Shown in pieces: positions 12,332 to 25,487 of a stretch of 64,000 bases of DNA. How positions within the stretch are numbered: the stretch's first letter is position 1; each line of letters opens with the position of its first letter. Source of the DNA: Halichondria panicea (lineage: Eukaryota; Porifera; Demospongiae; Suberitida; Halichondriidae); contig NC_087393.1 in the NCBI RefSeq assembly GCF_963675165.1, forward strand, positions 741,002-805,001, given 5' to 3'. The position numbers and the translations under genes were made by a program. Below the pieces are notes generated by a model. The model saw nothing but the letters and a program-made list of their open reading frames with translations, made no database searches and had not been told where the DNA came from.

Positions 12332-13095
12332 ATAGATTGAAAAGGAAGGGGATTGGAAACGACCAGGCCTCCCTGTGTAAATGGTTGAAACACTCCGCGT
12401 TATGATTTCGCGATCGCGATTATTTTTGTTTTGACCGTACTCTGGTTGTATTTCAACTGTTTCTAGCTCTCCTATCCACTAGCGATCACTCAGAGGCTGG
12501 GAGGTTACTCTAGAGAAGTAAGTTTACACCACTGACAAGCTCTAACTTATCTAAGTCCGCTGTCTTTACTCTGTTTTTAGTTTTTGTTGAGTATAGCTTG
12601 AATTACTCCATGTCAACTTTTCTCTTTCCCTGCTGCGAAGCCTAAACAGCAAAAGACATTGCTTGACTTGGTTATTATGTATCTAAGTGCTATATAGAAT
12701 GGTTTCATGCCATGGATAAGCTTTACTGTTCATAAACGTTTGCAGTATAGTCCTTCAAACTGCTTTAGTATACTTTTAGACACACCACGGGCCTTGACCT
12801 CTCACGACTTCATAGTAAGGGCTATTCCTTCTTTTATAGCATGTATTTGTTTAGTGATAGTGGTTGCGTTGCTTAGTCGACCTTTTAGAGCTATATTCTC
12901 TTTACTTTTTAGAATATTCAACATTAAAAGTGATCAATTTCACCATTTCTATGTACAGCACATTGTATGGCAGCCAAGACAGGTAATGAGCATGCTGACT
13001 ATAAAATAATCCCTTTGTAGTTTTAGCCACGCCCTATAACGCGGAGTGTTTCACGCAAAAATTTTCGTTTCCAATCCCCTTCCTTTTCAATCTAT
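12332..13095. mobile_element. Mutator-like non-autonomous DNA transposon
   Basis: This 764-bp element is bounded by inverted termini and a perfect 9-bp direct repeat, GATGAGGCC, at 12323-12331 and 13096-13104 (target-site duplication). The outer 30 bp of each end, beginning ATAGATTGAAAAGGAAGG, are perfectly inverted. After a spacer of 25 or 13 bp a second perfect 17-bp block, GAAACACTCCGCGTTAT, follows at both ends. A 9-bp duplication with long complex termini fits the Mutator (MULE) superfamily; other 8-10-bp-duplication groups are possible. There is no transposase: the only ORF (12707-13009) is hydrophobic and unlike any I know. The intact duplication and identical outer ends suggest recent insertion. 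Confidence 0.85.
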
Positions 13096-13104
13096 GATGA
13101 GGCC

Positions 13105-13509
13105 GAGGGCTGACTCGCAAGCTGGCTAGAAAGTGAGCAAGCAGGCAACCCTAACTGGATCTATATCATACTATTATGTTACAGTTCATTTTACAATTCA
13201 TTTACATCATTTAAATTCATATTATAAAAACATTCATATTGACCAGGAACTTGGAATAAAAGGATCTCATCTATGTCTCACATTCTCTCAGCATGATCAG
13301 ACAAGGTAACAGCATGCCCAGAGAGTCCTTACAGATGGATATCACCAGCTATATAGCTATCATGCACTGTACAAGTTAACTAGCTCATAGATAAACAAAA
13401 ATTAATTAGCTGATAAAATTACACTAATAACCTTCGCATAATTGGAAAAGCGCTTCAATTCGAGTATAAAAAACCTGCAGTTGAGCATGCGCTTAAAATA
13501 AAGATACGC
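13105..13509. other. AT-rich spacer
   Basis: About 400 bp of AT-rich sequence with no ORF, RNA gene or clear repeat that I can recognise. Confidence 0.4.
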
Positions 13510-13793
13510 TTATAATCGAGTAAGCGCTAATAATCCAGTTTCTACGTGCTCACACAAGCTATCTGGCCACAACAGTTTCACAAAGTCTATGAACGCAGTG
13601 TTAGAGAGGTCAACTTTATCTGCAGCACCAACTACACCCTTAAACTCAGGATATTTCCCAGTAGACTTAGCTTTTCGTGATGCATCCTCCCCTGCCAGCT
13701 TCCTTCGTTTTGGAGTTGGAGCCATACCATCAACCAGCTCGTCTTCTTCTTCTCCTTCTACGTTTTCTGTGTCCTCGTCGTCACTCACGTCTA
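13510..13793 (-). pseudogene. Orphan exon or gene fragment, acidic/basic protein
   Basis: On the minus strand an acceptor-like acatatag at 13794-13801 precedes an open frame of about 93 codons. It opens with an acidic stretch (SDDEDTENVEGEEEDE), then a nuclear-signal-like PKRRK, then KYPEFKGVVGAADKVDLSN and a hydrophobic end, stopping at 13510. The frame has no ATG of its own, and no upstream exon is visible in the repeat DNA that follows. It may be the last exon of an unrecognised gene or a fragment carried by a duplication. I do not recognise the family. Confidence 0.3.
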
Positions 13794-13828
13794 TATGTCA
13801 GTGTGTATGAAAGAAATAGCAATTGTCA

Positions 13829-13853
13829 ACACACACACACACACACACACACA
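13829..13853. repeat. (CA)n microsatellite
   Basis: A pure run of about twelve CA units, followed by a GTGTGTG run near 13870. Confidence 0.9.
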
Positions 13854-13920
13854 CATTTATATAAATAAATGTGTGTGTAAGCAAAAACGCAAAACGGGAA
13901 AGGTTTAATAGGCTTGCCCA

Positions 13921-14560
13921 CATCAAAGGCCGCTCCCACAGTGTGGGTGGAGCATATTAACTACAACAACTATGAATATCATTATAAGGATGCTATGAAT
14001 CTCATTAGGGACTGGGGGGCAGTGTACAGTACAGTACAGTACATTTATAAGACGAAGCAAAGGAAAAGGCGCGCTCACATCAAAGACCGTTCCCACAGTA
14101 TGGGTGGAGCCCACTAACCACAACAACTATGAATATCATTATGAGGTAGCTGTGAATCTCATTATGGACGGGGGACAGTGTACAGTACAGTTACAAGACG
14201 AAGCAAAAGTAGAGGCGCGCTCACATCAAAGGCCGTTCCCACAGTGTGGGTGGAGCCCACTAACCACAAAAACCATGAATATCATTATGGGATAGCTGTG
14301 AATCTCATTAGGGACTGGAGGGGGCAATACAGTACAGTTACAAGACGAAGCAAAAGAAGAGGAGCGCTCACATCAAAAGCCGGTCCCACAGTGTGGGTGG
14401 AGCCTATTAACCACAACAACCACGATAACTATGAATATCAGTGCTATGAATATCATTAGGGACTGGGGGTACAGTACAGTACGAAGGGGAGGAAAGGCTC
14501 GTTTCACATCAGAGGCCGCTATTAAACCACATGGACCATGAATATCATCAATTGGTACAG
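13921..14560. repeat. Tandem repeat, ~136-157-bp unit, 4-5 copies
   Basis: Unit starts (catcaaaggccg) lie at 13921, 14078, 14224, 14371 and about 14507, giving periods of 157, 146, 147 and 136. Each unit has a short palindrome CCCACAGTGTGGG, the words AACTATGAATATCATTA and ATCTCATTAGGGACTGG, a TACAGTACAGTACAG run and GACGAAGCAAA. Open frames across it are by-products of the repeat. The last copy is degenerate. Confidence 0.9.
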
Positions 14561-15975
14561 TGTGGGAGGATAAACAACCTCAGCCTCAGGCTACGCCCTC
14601 GGCATTGGTTGTTTATAAGCCATAATTACTAGTCAACCAGTCAATAACTAGGAGCACGTTGGAGTGAACATTCTAGAAAATTATGTGCTACAATTTGTTG
14701 GTAGAACATCATGAGTACCATCCAATTGACATTCTACTGCAGAAGCGAAATGCAATAAGACCGGCTTCCTTTACACAATATATAGTCATGCATGGCCAAC
14801 TAAATATGCATGGCATTGAATGCATGATGGGCTGCAATCAATTAGTCAGTGTATATAGGTGAGCTGTGGTATGTGCCCGCTTAGTGCATTAGAGACACTT
14901 TGCTCAAGTGCCCCTATCCTCCATTGACCTCCAATTAAAAAAATATGTGTTTCCATGGTAAATTGCCTTGCTAATGACTAATGTGATTTTTGATACGCAG
15001 GAAACTTTAAATACTTATGCATGGTCACATTCAGACAAAATGCAGTGAAATAGGAGTGCAATTTTCATGCATGCGAAGGTTGAGCAACACTATACTGTAT
15101 AATTATAGTAAACCCCACGTTGGGAGAACTAAGTAGAACATTCATGAGTTCAACAGTATAATTTTGTATAATTAATAAACTCCACATCTATTTGTAAAAC
15201 GGTATATAGGAACACGTTAATTGGAGAAATAAGTATTTTATTATATGGAACATTCAATAATTTGTTGGTGGAAAATTTATAGCCATTTGACATTCTATTG
15301 AGCAAGTGTATACGTTGAAATTAAAGCCCGATCTTTTACGCAATAGTCATGCATATACATGACCAACTACAACTATATAGATCATGATGTGCATAATGGA
15401 TTGCAGTCTATTAAGTGTGCGTGACTCAAGGTCAAAAAAGGTCAAAGCTCTGATATTAATCAGCTCTGATATTAGTCTCATGAATTGAACACCTAAGTAT
15501 GAATGAAGGTGGATTGCACAATGGAATGTTAATTGTCATTATGTTAGTGTCATAAACACAACTTGTACTGACTGGTTAGTAAGCACATGCGCCTCTATGC
15601 GCCTATTATTCAGATGTACATCTATAAAGAAGTGTGGAGACCAGTTGTTGGGCAGAAAACCATGCACCTTCTATCAAGGCTCTTGCATGGTCTGCTAACC
15701 AGTATGCGCCTATTAGTTGATGTGCTTACCAAGTGCACTTATTAACCAGGTTATACGGTATAGCTCCTTAATTAACTGACTAATATTTAGGCTGACTAGC
15801 CCTTAGCTATAAATGCGTCCCGCATATACACTTATTGTCATTCTTTATTTCCTTTAATTGTGTCACTAATCCTTGATCTGATTAGTCAGGTTGGAATTCC
15901 GACCTAGCCACATACTAAGTGCGCTTAATATAATTATGTCAACTGTGCGCCTGCCTTTACTTGTGCCTAGCTTAA
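14561..15975. repeat. Duplicated upstream flank of metallopeptidase copy B
   Basis: This stretch has the same dispersed words as 8185-9519 (ATGATGGGCTGCAATCAATT, AGAGACACTTTGCT, AAATGCGTCCCGCATA) in the same order, so it is a diverged copy of gene A's upstream DNA. A small fold-back (ATAAACAAC...GTTGTTTAT) lies at 14569-14612. No gene is visible. Confidence 0.6.
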
Positions 15976-15983
15976 TATAAAAG
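15976..15983 (+). promoter_or_regulatory. TATA box of metallopeptidase gene B
   Basis: TATAAAAG 83 bp before the end of the leader of gene B, equivalent to the box at 9520-9527. Confidence 0.7.
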
Positions 15984-16065
15984 CACGCTCTTTGGAGCTT
16001 TCTTCACTCTCAGAGATTTCAAGACATCTTCAACAACAAAGGACAAGAAAAGCCAACAGAACAAA

Positions 16066-17398
16066 ATGAAGTTGCTGCTACTTGTGGTTTGCTGTATGAT
16101 TTCCACATCACTAGCTGGTCTGATTGACGAAGAGGCTAAACTGGAAACTGTGCTCAAGTGAGTTATGCTCTGAGATTACAGCATCTGCATGATACCATAA
16201 TGATGCTCTTTGCTTTGTTTCATGATTAGTGAAATTGATGAGGTATTGCAAGACCTGAAAGCTGGTGATGATGCTGAGCCAATTGGAGATATTTTAAAGC
16301 CATCCCACAAACAAGACTCAAAAGGGTAAATTTCTGCCAAATTTCAAAATTGATCAATCTATAATTATTGCTCCGTTCTAAAGAAGTTCTGCCATGGAGG
16401 AGATGTTGCTTCACACTGAGAACATTGACGAGGCAACTGCTGAAGTGAAAGCTGCTGGAGGCCACATTCTACTCCAACTTGGTCGCAACCTCTTAGTTGC
16501 AAAAGTCCCCTCTCATGTAGCCAAGCAGAATAGCTTCAGTCAAGCTTCAGCTCATATTTCGAGCTCAGCATCAGCGGAAACTTTTCGCTATGCTCATGCC
16601 TACTGGATGGCACGAGAAGATGATCTGAAACCACAACCACCAGTTCAAAAGTGGACAGAAAAAACAGCTCCAATGGTCCTTAAACGAGAAGATTCAGACG
16701 ACATTTTTCGGGCAGATTCACCATACCGCCAAACCATGTCTGGGAAGATTGCCGTTATGGTTTATACTGTTTCTGGTCCTGGTAGCTTATTAGCAATAAG
16801 CAATACTGAGGCAAATAAGGTTTACAGTGAATGCTTAAGAGGGCTTAGATTCTGGTCAGACGCGGCCACGGTTCACGGGGAGACTTTGTCATTTGTGCTG
16901 TATGATAGGCTGGTACAAATCAGTGCTGAAGATTCAACCTCTTGCCCTAGCTTTGATGGTTGCCACAACGTGTTTGCTGATCCTGTACTCAAATTTTATG
17001 GTTTCTCAACTGGTAAAGCTGGAAAGGACCAAGCAGCACAAAAAGTTAAAGACTACGAAAACGCTGATGGTGCTTTCCTTGCTTTCATCTCTAAGTACAA
17101 GCAAGGCCATTTTGCTTATGCCATATCAGGTGGCGGACCTATATACATGCAGTACAGCAATGACGGTTGGGGTCCCGATCAGATTGACAGGCTTTTCGCT
17201 CATGAAACTGGACATGTTTTTAACGCTCCTGACGAATACAAATCGTGTGATTGCTCTTACATTTATGGCAAGGGACGCTGCGTTGCTGCAAATACCAACT
17301 GCGATACCTGCACAACTAATCAAGCTCCCTGCATTATGGACGTTAATGATATCGACAACCTTTGCGAATACACCAAGAGGCACGTGGGTTGGTGCTAA
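16066..17398 (+). CDS. Secreted HExxH zinc metallopeptidase, copy B
   Basis: Three exons: 16066-16157, 16230-16325, 16384-17398; 400 aa. This is a tandem paralogue of copy A with the same signal peptide (MKLLLLVVCCMISTSLAG), propeptide-like segment and catalytic site, here HETGHVFNAPDEY with His336, Glu337 and His340. The Cys-rich tail is kept (CDC, GRC, CDTC, PCIMD, LC, HVGWC). Copy A's exons 2 and 3 are one exon here: the stretch between two GGAGAYATT words, including an intron, is missing, leaving a frame that still reads. The last acceptor is weak (ttctaaag against ctctacag in A). Divergence is greatest just after the propeptide-like region (residues ~120-150) and at the tail before the last Cys residues, so substrate or partner choice may differ. 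Confidence 0.85.
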
Positions 17399-19019
17399 GA
17401 GACTTTCAAGAAAAATATCTGGACTGCTTTACGGACTTGACCTCATCCTAATATAGTGTGCTGTGTATAATTAGATTTGCAGCTATAATTATAGACTCTT
17501 GTAGTATAGAGAATTGTAGTAATATGCTTTTAAAGCATACATTTTTGAATAGGGACTGTATACTTTCACTGTACTATACAGTGTTTTAGTTTTGTAGCCA
17601 TATAATTTTATGTCAAGAACATATATACATTTGCAATGTGCTATACAATTGGAGGAAGCACCAAAAAGTGTGGAGTGGGAGAGAGCCTAGCCTCACCTAT
17701 TATGAGAAAAGAAGGCCTGCATGGTATTCACTGTAACGTATGCGCTCAATCATTCAAAATCTGGGTGATTGACGCTTACTAACGAGTGATGCAAACTGTG
17801 CTGTACTAATGCCTCTCGCCATGTTTTGCTTCGCTCAAGTATTATAGAGAGTTAGAAGAGGTATATAGTTTGCTTTGTGTTCTAATTTTAAGTTTGCTTT
17901 GTGTTCTAATTTTAATTTGTTGTTTGCAATTGTTGACAATGAACCCACATGCACAGTCATTATAGAAGAGGAGCTTATGTCCGGTACAGGTCTTTGCAAT
18001 AGAAGCCAGCAACACTCGTACACTTTGCATAATTATATGTTTGAAGCTCGTAAATATACAGTATGAAGACGCCAAAGACTGTTGCTACAGGAACAGTGCA
18101 GTCACTGGCAACCACACGTTTAGGGAATAAAGTTGAGGCAGTATTAGATCGGAGAAGATCTGACATGTGTGCACGAATCACTACAAATTCAGTGCATTGT
18201 CATGTGATAACGTCCAGGCCACAATGTACTATCACTTGTAGTGATCCGTGCCATGTCGGACCTCCTCTGGCATTAGATACATTAATCAGGATCGCGATTT
18301 TATGATTTCACATTGTTATTGCGAGACTTCACTTGGCATGCAATAATCTAGTTGCAAACTCACTGCTTTTTGTGGCACTCTGATCAACTGGAAGTCTTTC
18401 AATTTGTGCCTCTGATTTGGTGAACTCTTATAATTGTGTATTTGGTTTACCCATGAGGGGGGCAGTCTCTTCGTATATAGAGAGGTGGGGCAGACCTGTT
18501 ATGATAAAATAGTTTTATCGTAATTATGTTTCTGAGAACTTCTTATAGGTACATACCCAAAATTCTGAACACGAACATATATATATTATGCCACTCGACC
18601 ATTCCTTTTAGCTGCAAGCTAGAAATATATGTTGGTAGATCTAGCTAGCTAGTTCATCAAACCCCCTAGTCTCATGAATCAGCCGCCGTTCCTTTGGAAC
18701 TTTTTCCCCTTTGGGTTTCCAAAGGAACGGCGGCTGATTCATGAGACTACAAACAAACCCCCATGCATGACTTCATTTCACAACCCAACTGCGATGGCAA
18801 ACCCTTTCTGAACAAAGACAAATTTACCTTTAGTTAGAGTTCCTCTGTTGATTGCCCATCAGACCCGATATAAAACGGACTCTTTAATTTGTCCAATTAG
18901 TATTAATTTTGTCACTAGCACCTGACCATATCATTATTATGATATCCACATTTCATCACAAATTGCTGCAAAATTGACAATTTCTGAGACATAGGACATA
19001 ATTATAAAAGAATCATAGA
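17399..19019. other. 3' flank of copy B and spacer with hairpin
   Basis: To about 17840 this is the downstream part of the duplication shared with 11134-11550. A 26-bp word (TTGCTTTGTGTTCTAATTTTAA) is repeated near 17868-17920. The ATG frame at 18063-18305 (80 codons) shows no recognisable domain. A 33-bp perfect hairpin lies at 18667-18749. No supported gene. Confidence 0.5.
18667..18749. repeat. Perfect 33-bp inverted repeat with 17-nt loop
   Basis: Arms 18667-18699 and 18717-18749 are exact reverse complements (TAGTCTCATGAATCAGCCGC ... GAGACTA), with no mismatch in 33 bp. The loop is pyrimidine-rich. The arms are GC-richer than the surroundings. It could be a recent fold-back insertion or a transcribed hairpin precursor. 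Confidence 0.9.
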
Positions 19020-20132
<1,113 letters not shown>

Positions 20133-22674
20133 ATGGCTGAAGAAAAACCCCTAGCTGAGTTTCAAGGAGTTAGACACAAGAAACAAAATGGTGTGCTGCT
20201 GATCACATCCCTCAGAGTAGCCTGGTGTCAGGGGGATATTTTCCAAGCAGCTCAGGTCAGCTATCCCTATAATCAGATCAAATCTCAGCGGATTAGTCCG
20301 GAAAAAAGTTCCAAAGTTCAACTTCAGCTAATCCTGCGCTCCAATGGCTCACAAGTCAACTTTCACTTCATCGGAAGCTCTGCAATGGAGGACAGAGACA
20401 AGGTCTTTTACTGTGATAATTTCAATAATTATTATTTGTTTACTGTACCTTCTTTACAGGCTAAGGTGTACATTCAGCAGCTACTGGCGAAGGTATCTAA
20501 TGAGCCCAGTCCAGAGCTAGCTCAGAAAGCCAACCTCTTCTCAACACAACCAGAGCTGCATCAACTATAGTGAGCCTAAATCTGGAGGAATATATGATCT
20601 TGTACGACAATCAATAATATTCTTAGATCCACTGTGGAGTTTCAATGCACATCTAACACTTACTGTCTAGTAGCCCTCTTTGAGCTCTAAACCCACAATT
20701 GTACGTCCACCCTTCACTATTAAGCCTATTTCTGAAGCCACTCTTCTACTCTCTAGCCTGGAAAACAGTACTGATACGACTGAAATAAAGTGATTAATTT
20801 TAACCTCTCCCCTATATACCCCCCCCCCCCCCCCTGTTCAGTAAGGACCTGGTAATTGGTGGTCTGATTACTGCTGACGAGTTCTGGGCCAATCGTCTGA
20901 ATCAGACAGTGGGCGGAGCCTCAGAGCAGCAGGAGTCTGGTCTACCGTCTGCATTCCTCGTAAGTTTATTGCCTGTACTCGTACAATTATGTCATCGAAA
21001 GTGTACTCTAACCTGAATAACATCGTAGATATAAGCTATATCGTATGATCTAGCATCAGTGTACTGTGTCATGTCCACTGCCCCAAGGCTGATGTCCATG
21101 CTGTGTCTGATGGTTGCAATGCCCTAAGGTTCAATCTAACGCCTGATGTACAACATGCCATCTTCAAAACCTACCCAACAGGTAAGTCTAGAGCATGCAT
21201 CTAATCCCAAATTTAATTAATGTCTCACAAAGAGATGATGTGTTTACAGAGTGCATATTGTCAATTTCTGGAAATTTCAGCCTTGATTTTATGGTCAGTT
21301 TTAGAGTCCTACCCCCTACCCTTGGTCATAGCCCCGACAGATTGATAGGTACCTGTGCAACTTGTGCTACTTTCCAGCTGTATAATTTTTGCTATGCATA
21401 ATTGTAAACCACTGTCCTGTGTCTCCACAGTGAGAGCCAAACATGCTGTGCTTGTGCCGGACAAGATGAGTGAAGAGGAGTTCTGGAAACAGTTCTTCCA
21501 GTCTCAGTTCTTCCACAAAGAGGCAGGCACAAGTGGGCGGAGCTTCTTCTCAGACTGCCTCACACAAGAGCAACAGAGTAAGCTATTATTGTCTGGTGGC
21601 TGATAAACTTTGTATCCATCTCTCTCTGGTAGAGTTGGTAGAGTCTGGTGGTGGCAGCGGTGTGAAACTGAACACTACAGAGACTGCACGACATCAGCTC
21701 GGTGAAGAGGTTTGTTATCTCCCCCTTCCATTCTCAACTCTGACCTCCCCCCCTCCCACACACACACACATGCACAGGGCTACAGTGTGTATGCTGATAG
21801 TGCCCCCGGACCATCCAGTCAATCAGCCATGATGCAACGATGCAATCTACACAGCACAATGGTCCTCAAGGCCCTCCACACCTCCACACCACACAACACA
21901 CCACTCTCAGGAGATGTGGAGATGGAAACAGGTGGACAGGAGGTGGTTTCGCTGAAGCTCCGCCCATCACAGCTGACGAGGGACCAGGTTACTACAGCAA
22001 CTAGTATGTACGGACTCCTCGGTGAACTCTCGCAATGGGACGCTCAATCGATTGACTTTCCCCCCTCCCAATCAGCCGTTGGTCACATGATGCCTGGGGG
22101 CAGTCTGATGACAACATCTGGTGGGTGTGGTCAGAGCTCCCTCTCCCAGGAGCAGCAAGAGATGATGTTCAGACACACGACAGCTGTCAGTGAACTGCTG
22201 AGACACTTCTGGAGCTGCTTCCCAGTGCGAACTCCACAACTGGAAGATAAGGTGTGTACAAAGGCAGCTTTGTGTCCCCTCTAAATAGCCACCCCTGAAG
22301 AAGGCCAGGCACCCAAGGTCCTAAATAAACCGTTTGTGTACGAAACAACCCCTCAACAAGAGCCACCTCTGTACAATAATAGTGGCCCAAATTTATTCTC
22401 AGAAATGTATCAGTTACCCTCTAACAGTCATGTACATGTATGTATGTATTAGGTACACCGTTCGTTGAATACACTCTTGTTAGTTTGTTTCCTGCAGGTT
22501 CATCGTATGTTCAAGTGTCTGTGTGACTACGAGGAGGGGAAGTTTAGTGAGTTGTTGACGGCCCTAGGCCATGGTGACGAGCATCGTGTGGTGGCTCACC
22601 TGAGGGACACTGTGAGACTGGCACTCGATCAGTACCATGCATGGCAGGCCAAGCGGAGCAGCAAACTCTCCTAG
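20133..22674 (+). CDS. GTF2H1: TFIIH core subunit p62
   Basis: Eight exons: 20133-20402, 20460-20569, 20842-20959, 21088-21181, 21431-21577, 21633-21709, 21778-22251, 22498-22674; 488 aa against about 548 in human. p62 is a TFIIH core subunit used in RNA polymerase II initiation and nucleotide-excision repair. The N-terminal PH-like domain (residues ~1-105) has VRHKKQNGVLLIT, AWCQGD, ISPEKSSKVQLQLILRSN. Two BSD domains follow, with the diagnostic FW pairs: LITADEFWANRL and MSEEEFWKQFFQSQFFHKEA. The C-terminus has SELLRHFWSCFPVRTPQLEDKV. Intron 1 is 57 nt, a multiple of three without a stop. A run of 16 C forms the tract before exon 3. The start could instead be the ATG at 20052, in the same frame. 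Confidence 0.95.
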
Positions 22675-22930
22675 CTAGTTCCTTAGTTTATCCATTGTCT
22701 GTGTTTAATTGGTACCTTTCATGTGATCAATCATCCATTATTTTGCTTCACTATTATCCTGTGATTATGTTATACTAATACCAGCACAACGACAAACTTG
22801 GCAAGCATATCGGACAATGATTGCACACAAATCATCAATGAGCTTATCTGAGAATCTGATGAACATAATTATTATGAAACAGCTTAAGTAGTTGTGCACA
22901 TACAGAAACAAGAAAACATATATAGCTACT
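22675..22930. other. Tail-to-tail spacer, GTF2H1/DDX47
   Basis: 256 bp of AT-rich DNA between convergent stops. No gene is visible. Confidence 0.5.
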
Positions 22931-25295
<2,365 letters not shown>

Positions 25296-25487
25296 CTTTA
25301 ACTCCACGTGGGTGAGTAGTATACGGAGATGACCGGAACTAACCACAAACCATACAATTGCGAACCTTATTTTAGTTTACGGACCGTCAGATGACCTTTT
25401 TACTGAAGTGCTGAATCAGCACCTTTCAGTAAACAAGCTTAGCTAGCTTCCCTGCTCCCTCCTGCACTACCTAGAGGGTCTTCACTC
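25296..25487. promoter_or_regulatory. Divergent promoter, DDX47/SNX29, with MARE-like palindrome
   Basis: 192 bp between divergent ATGs. It has an ETS-like ACCGGAA at 25332-25338 and an E-box CACGTG near 25305. At 25398-25433 an imperfect inverted repeat TTTACTGAA...TTTCAGTAAA encloses TGCTGAATCAGCA (25409-25421), a Maf-recognition-like palindrome for bZIP dimers with A in the centre instead of C or G. Function is inferred. Confidence 0.55.

Noticed and set aside
18063-18305. 80-codon ATG frame downstream of metallopeptidase B
   Set aside because: No domain, no homology that I recognise, no splice or promoter context; kept only as a note.
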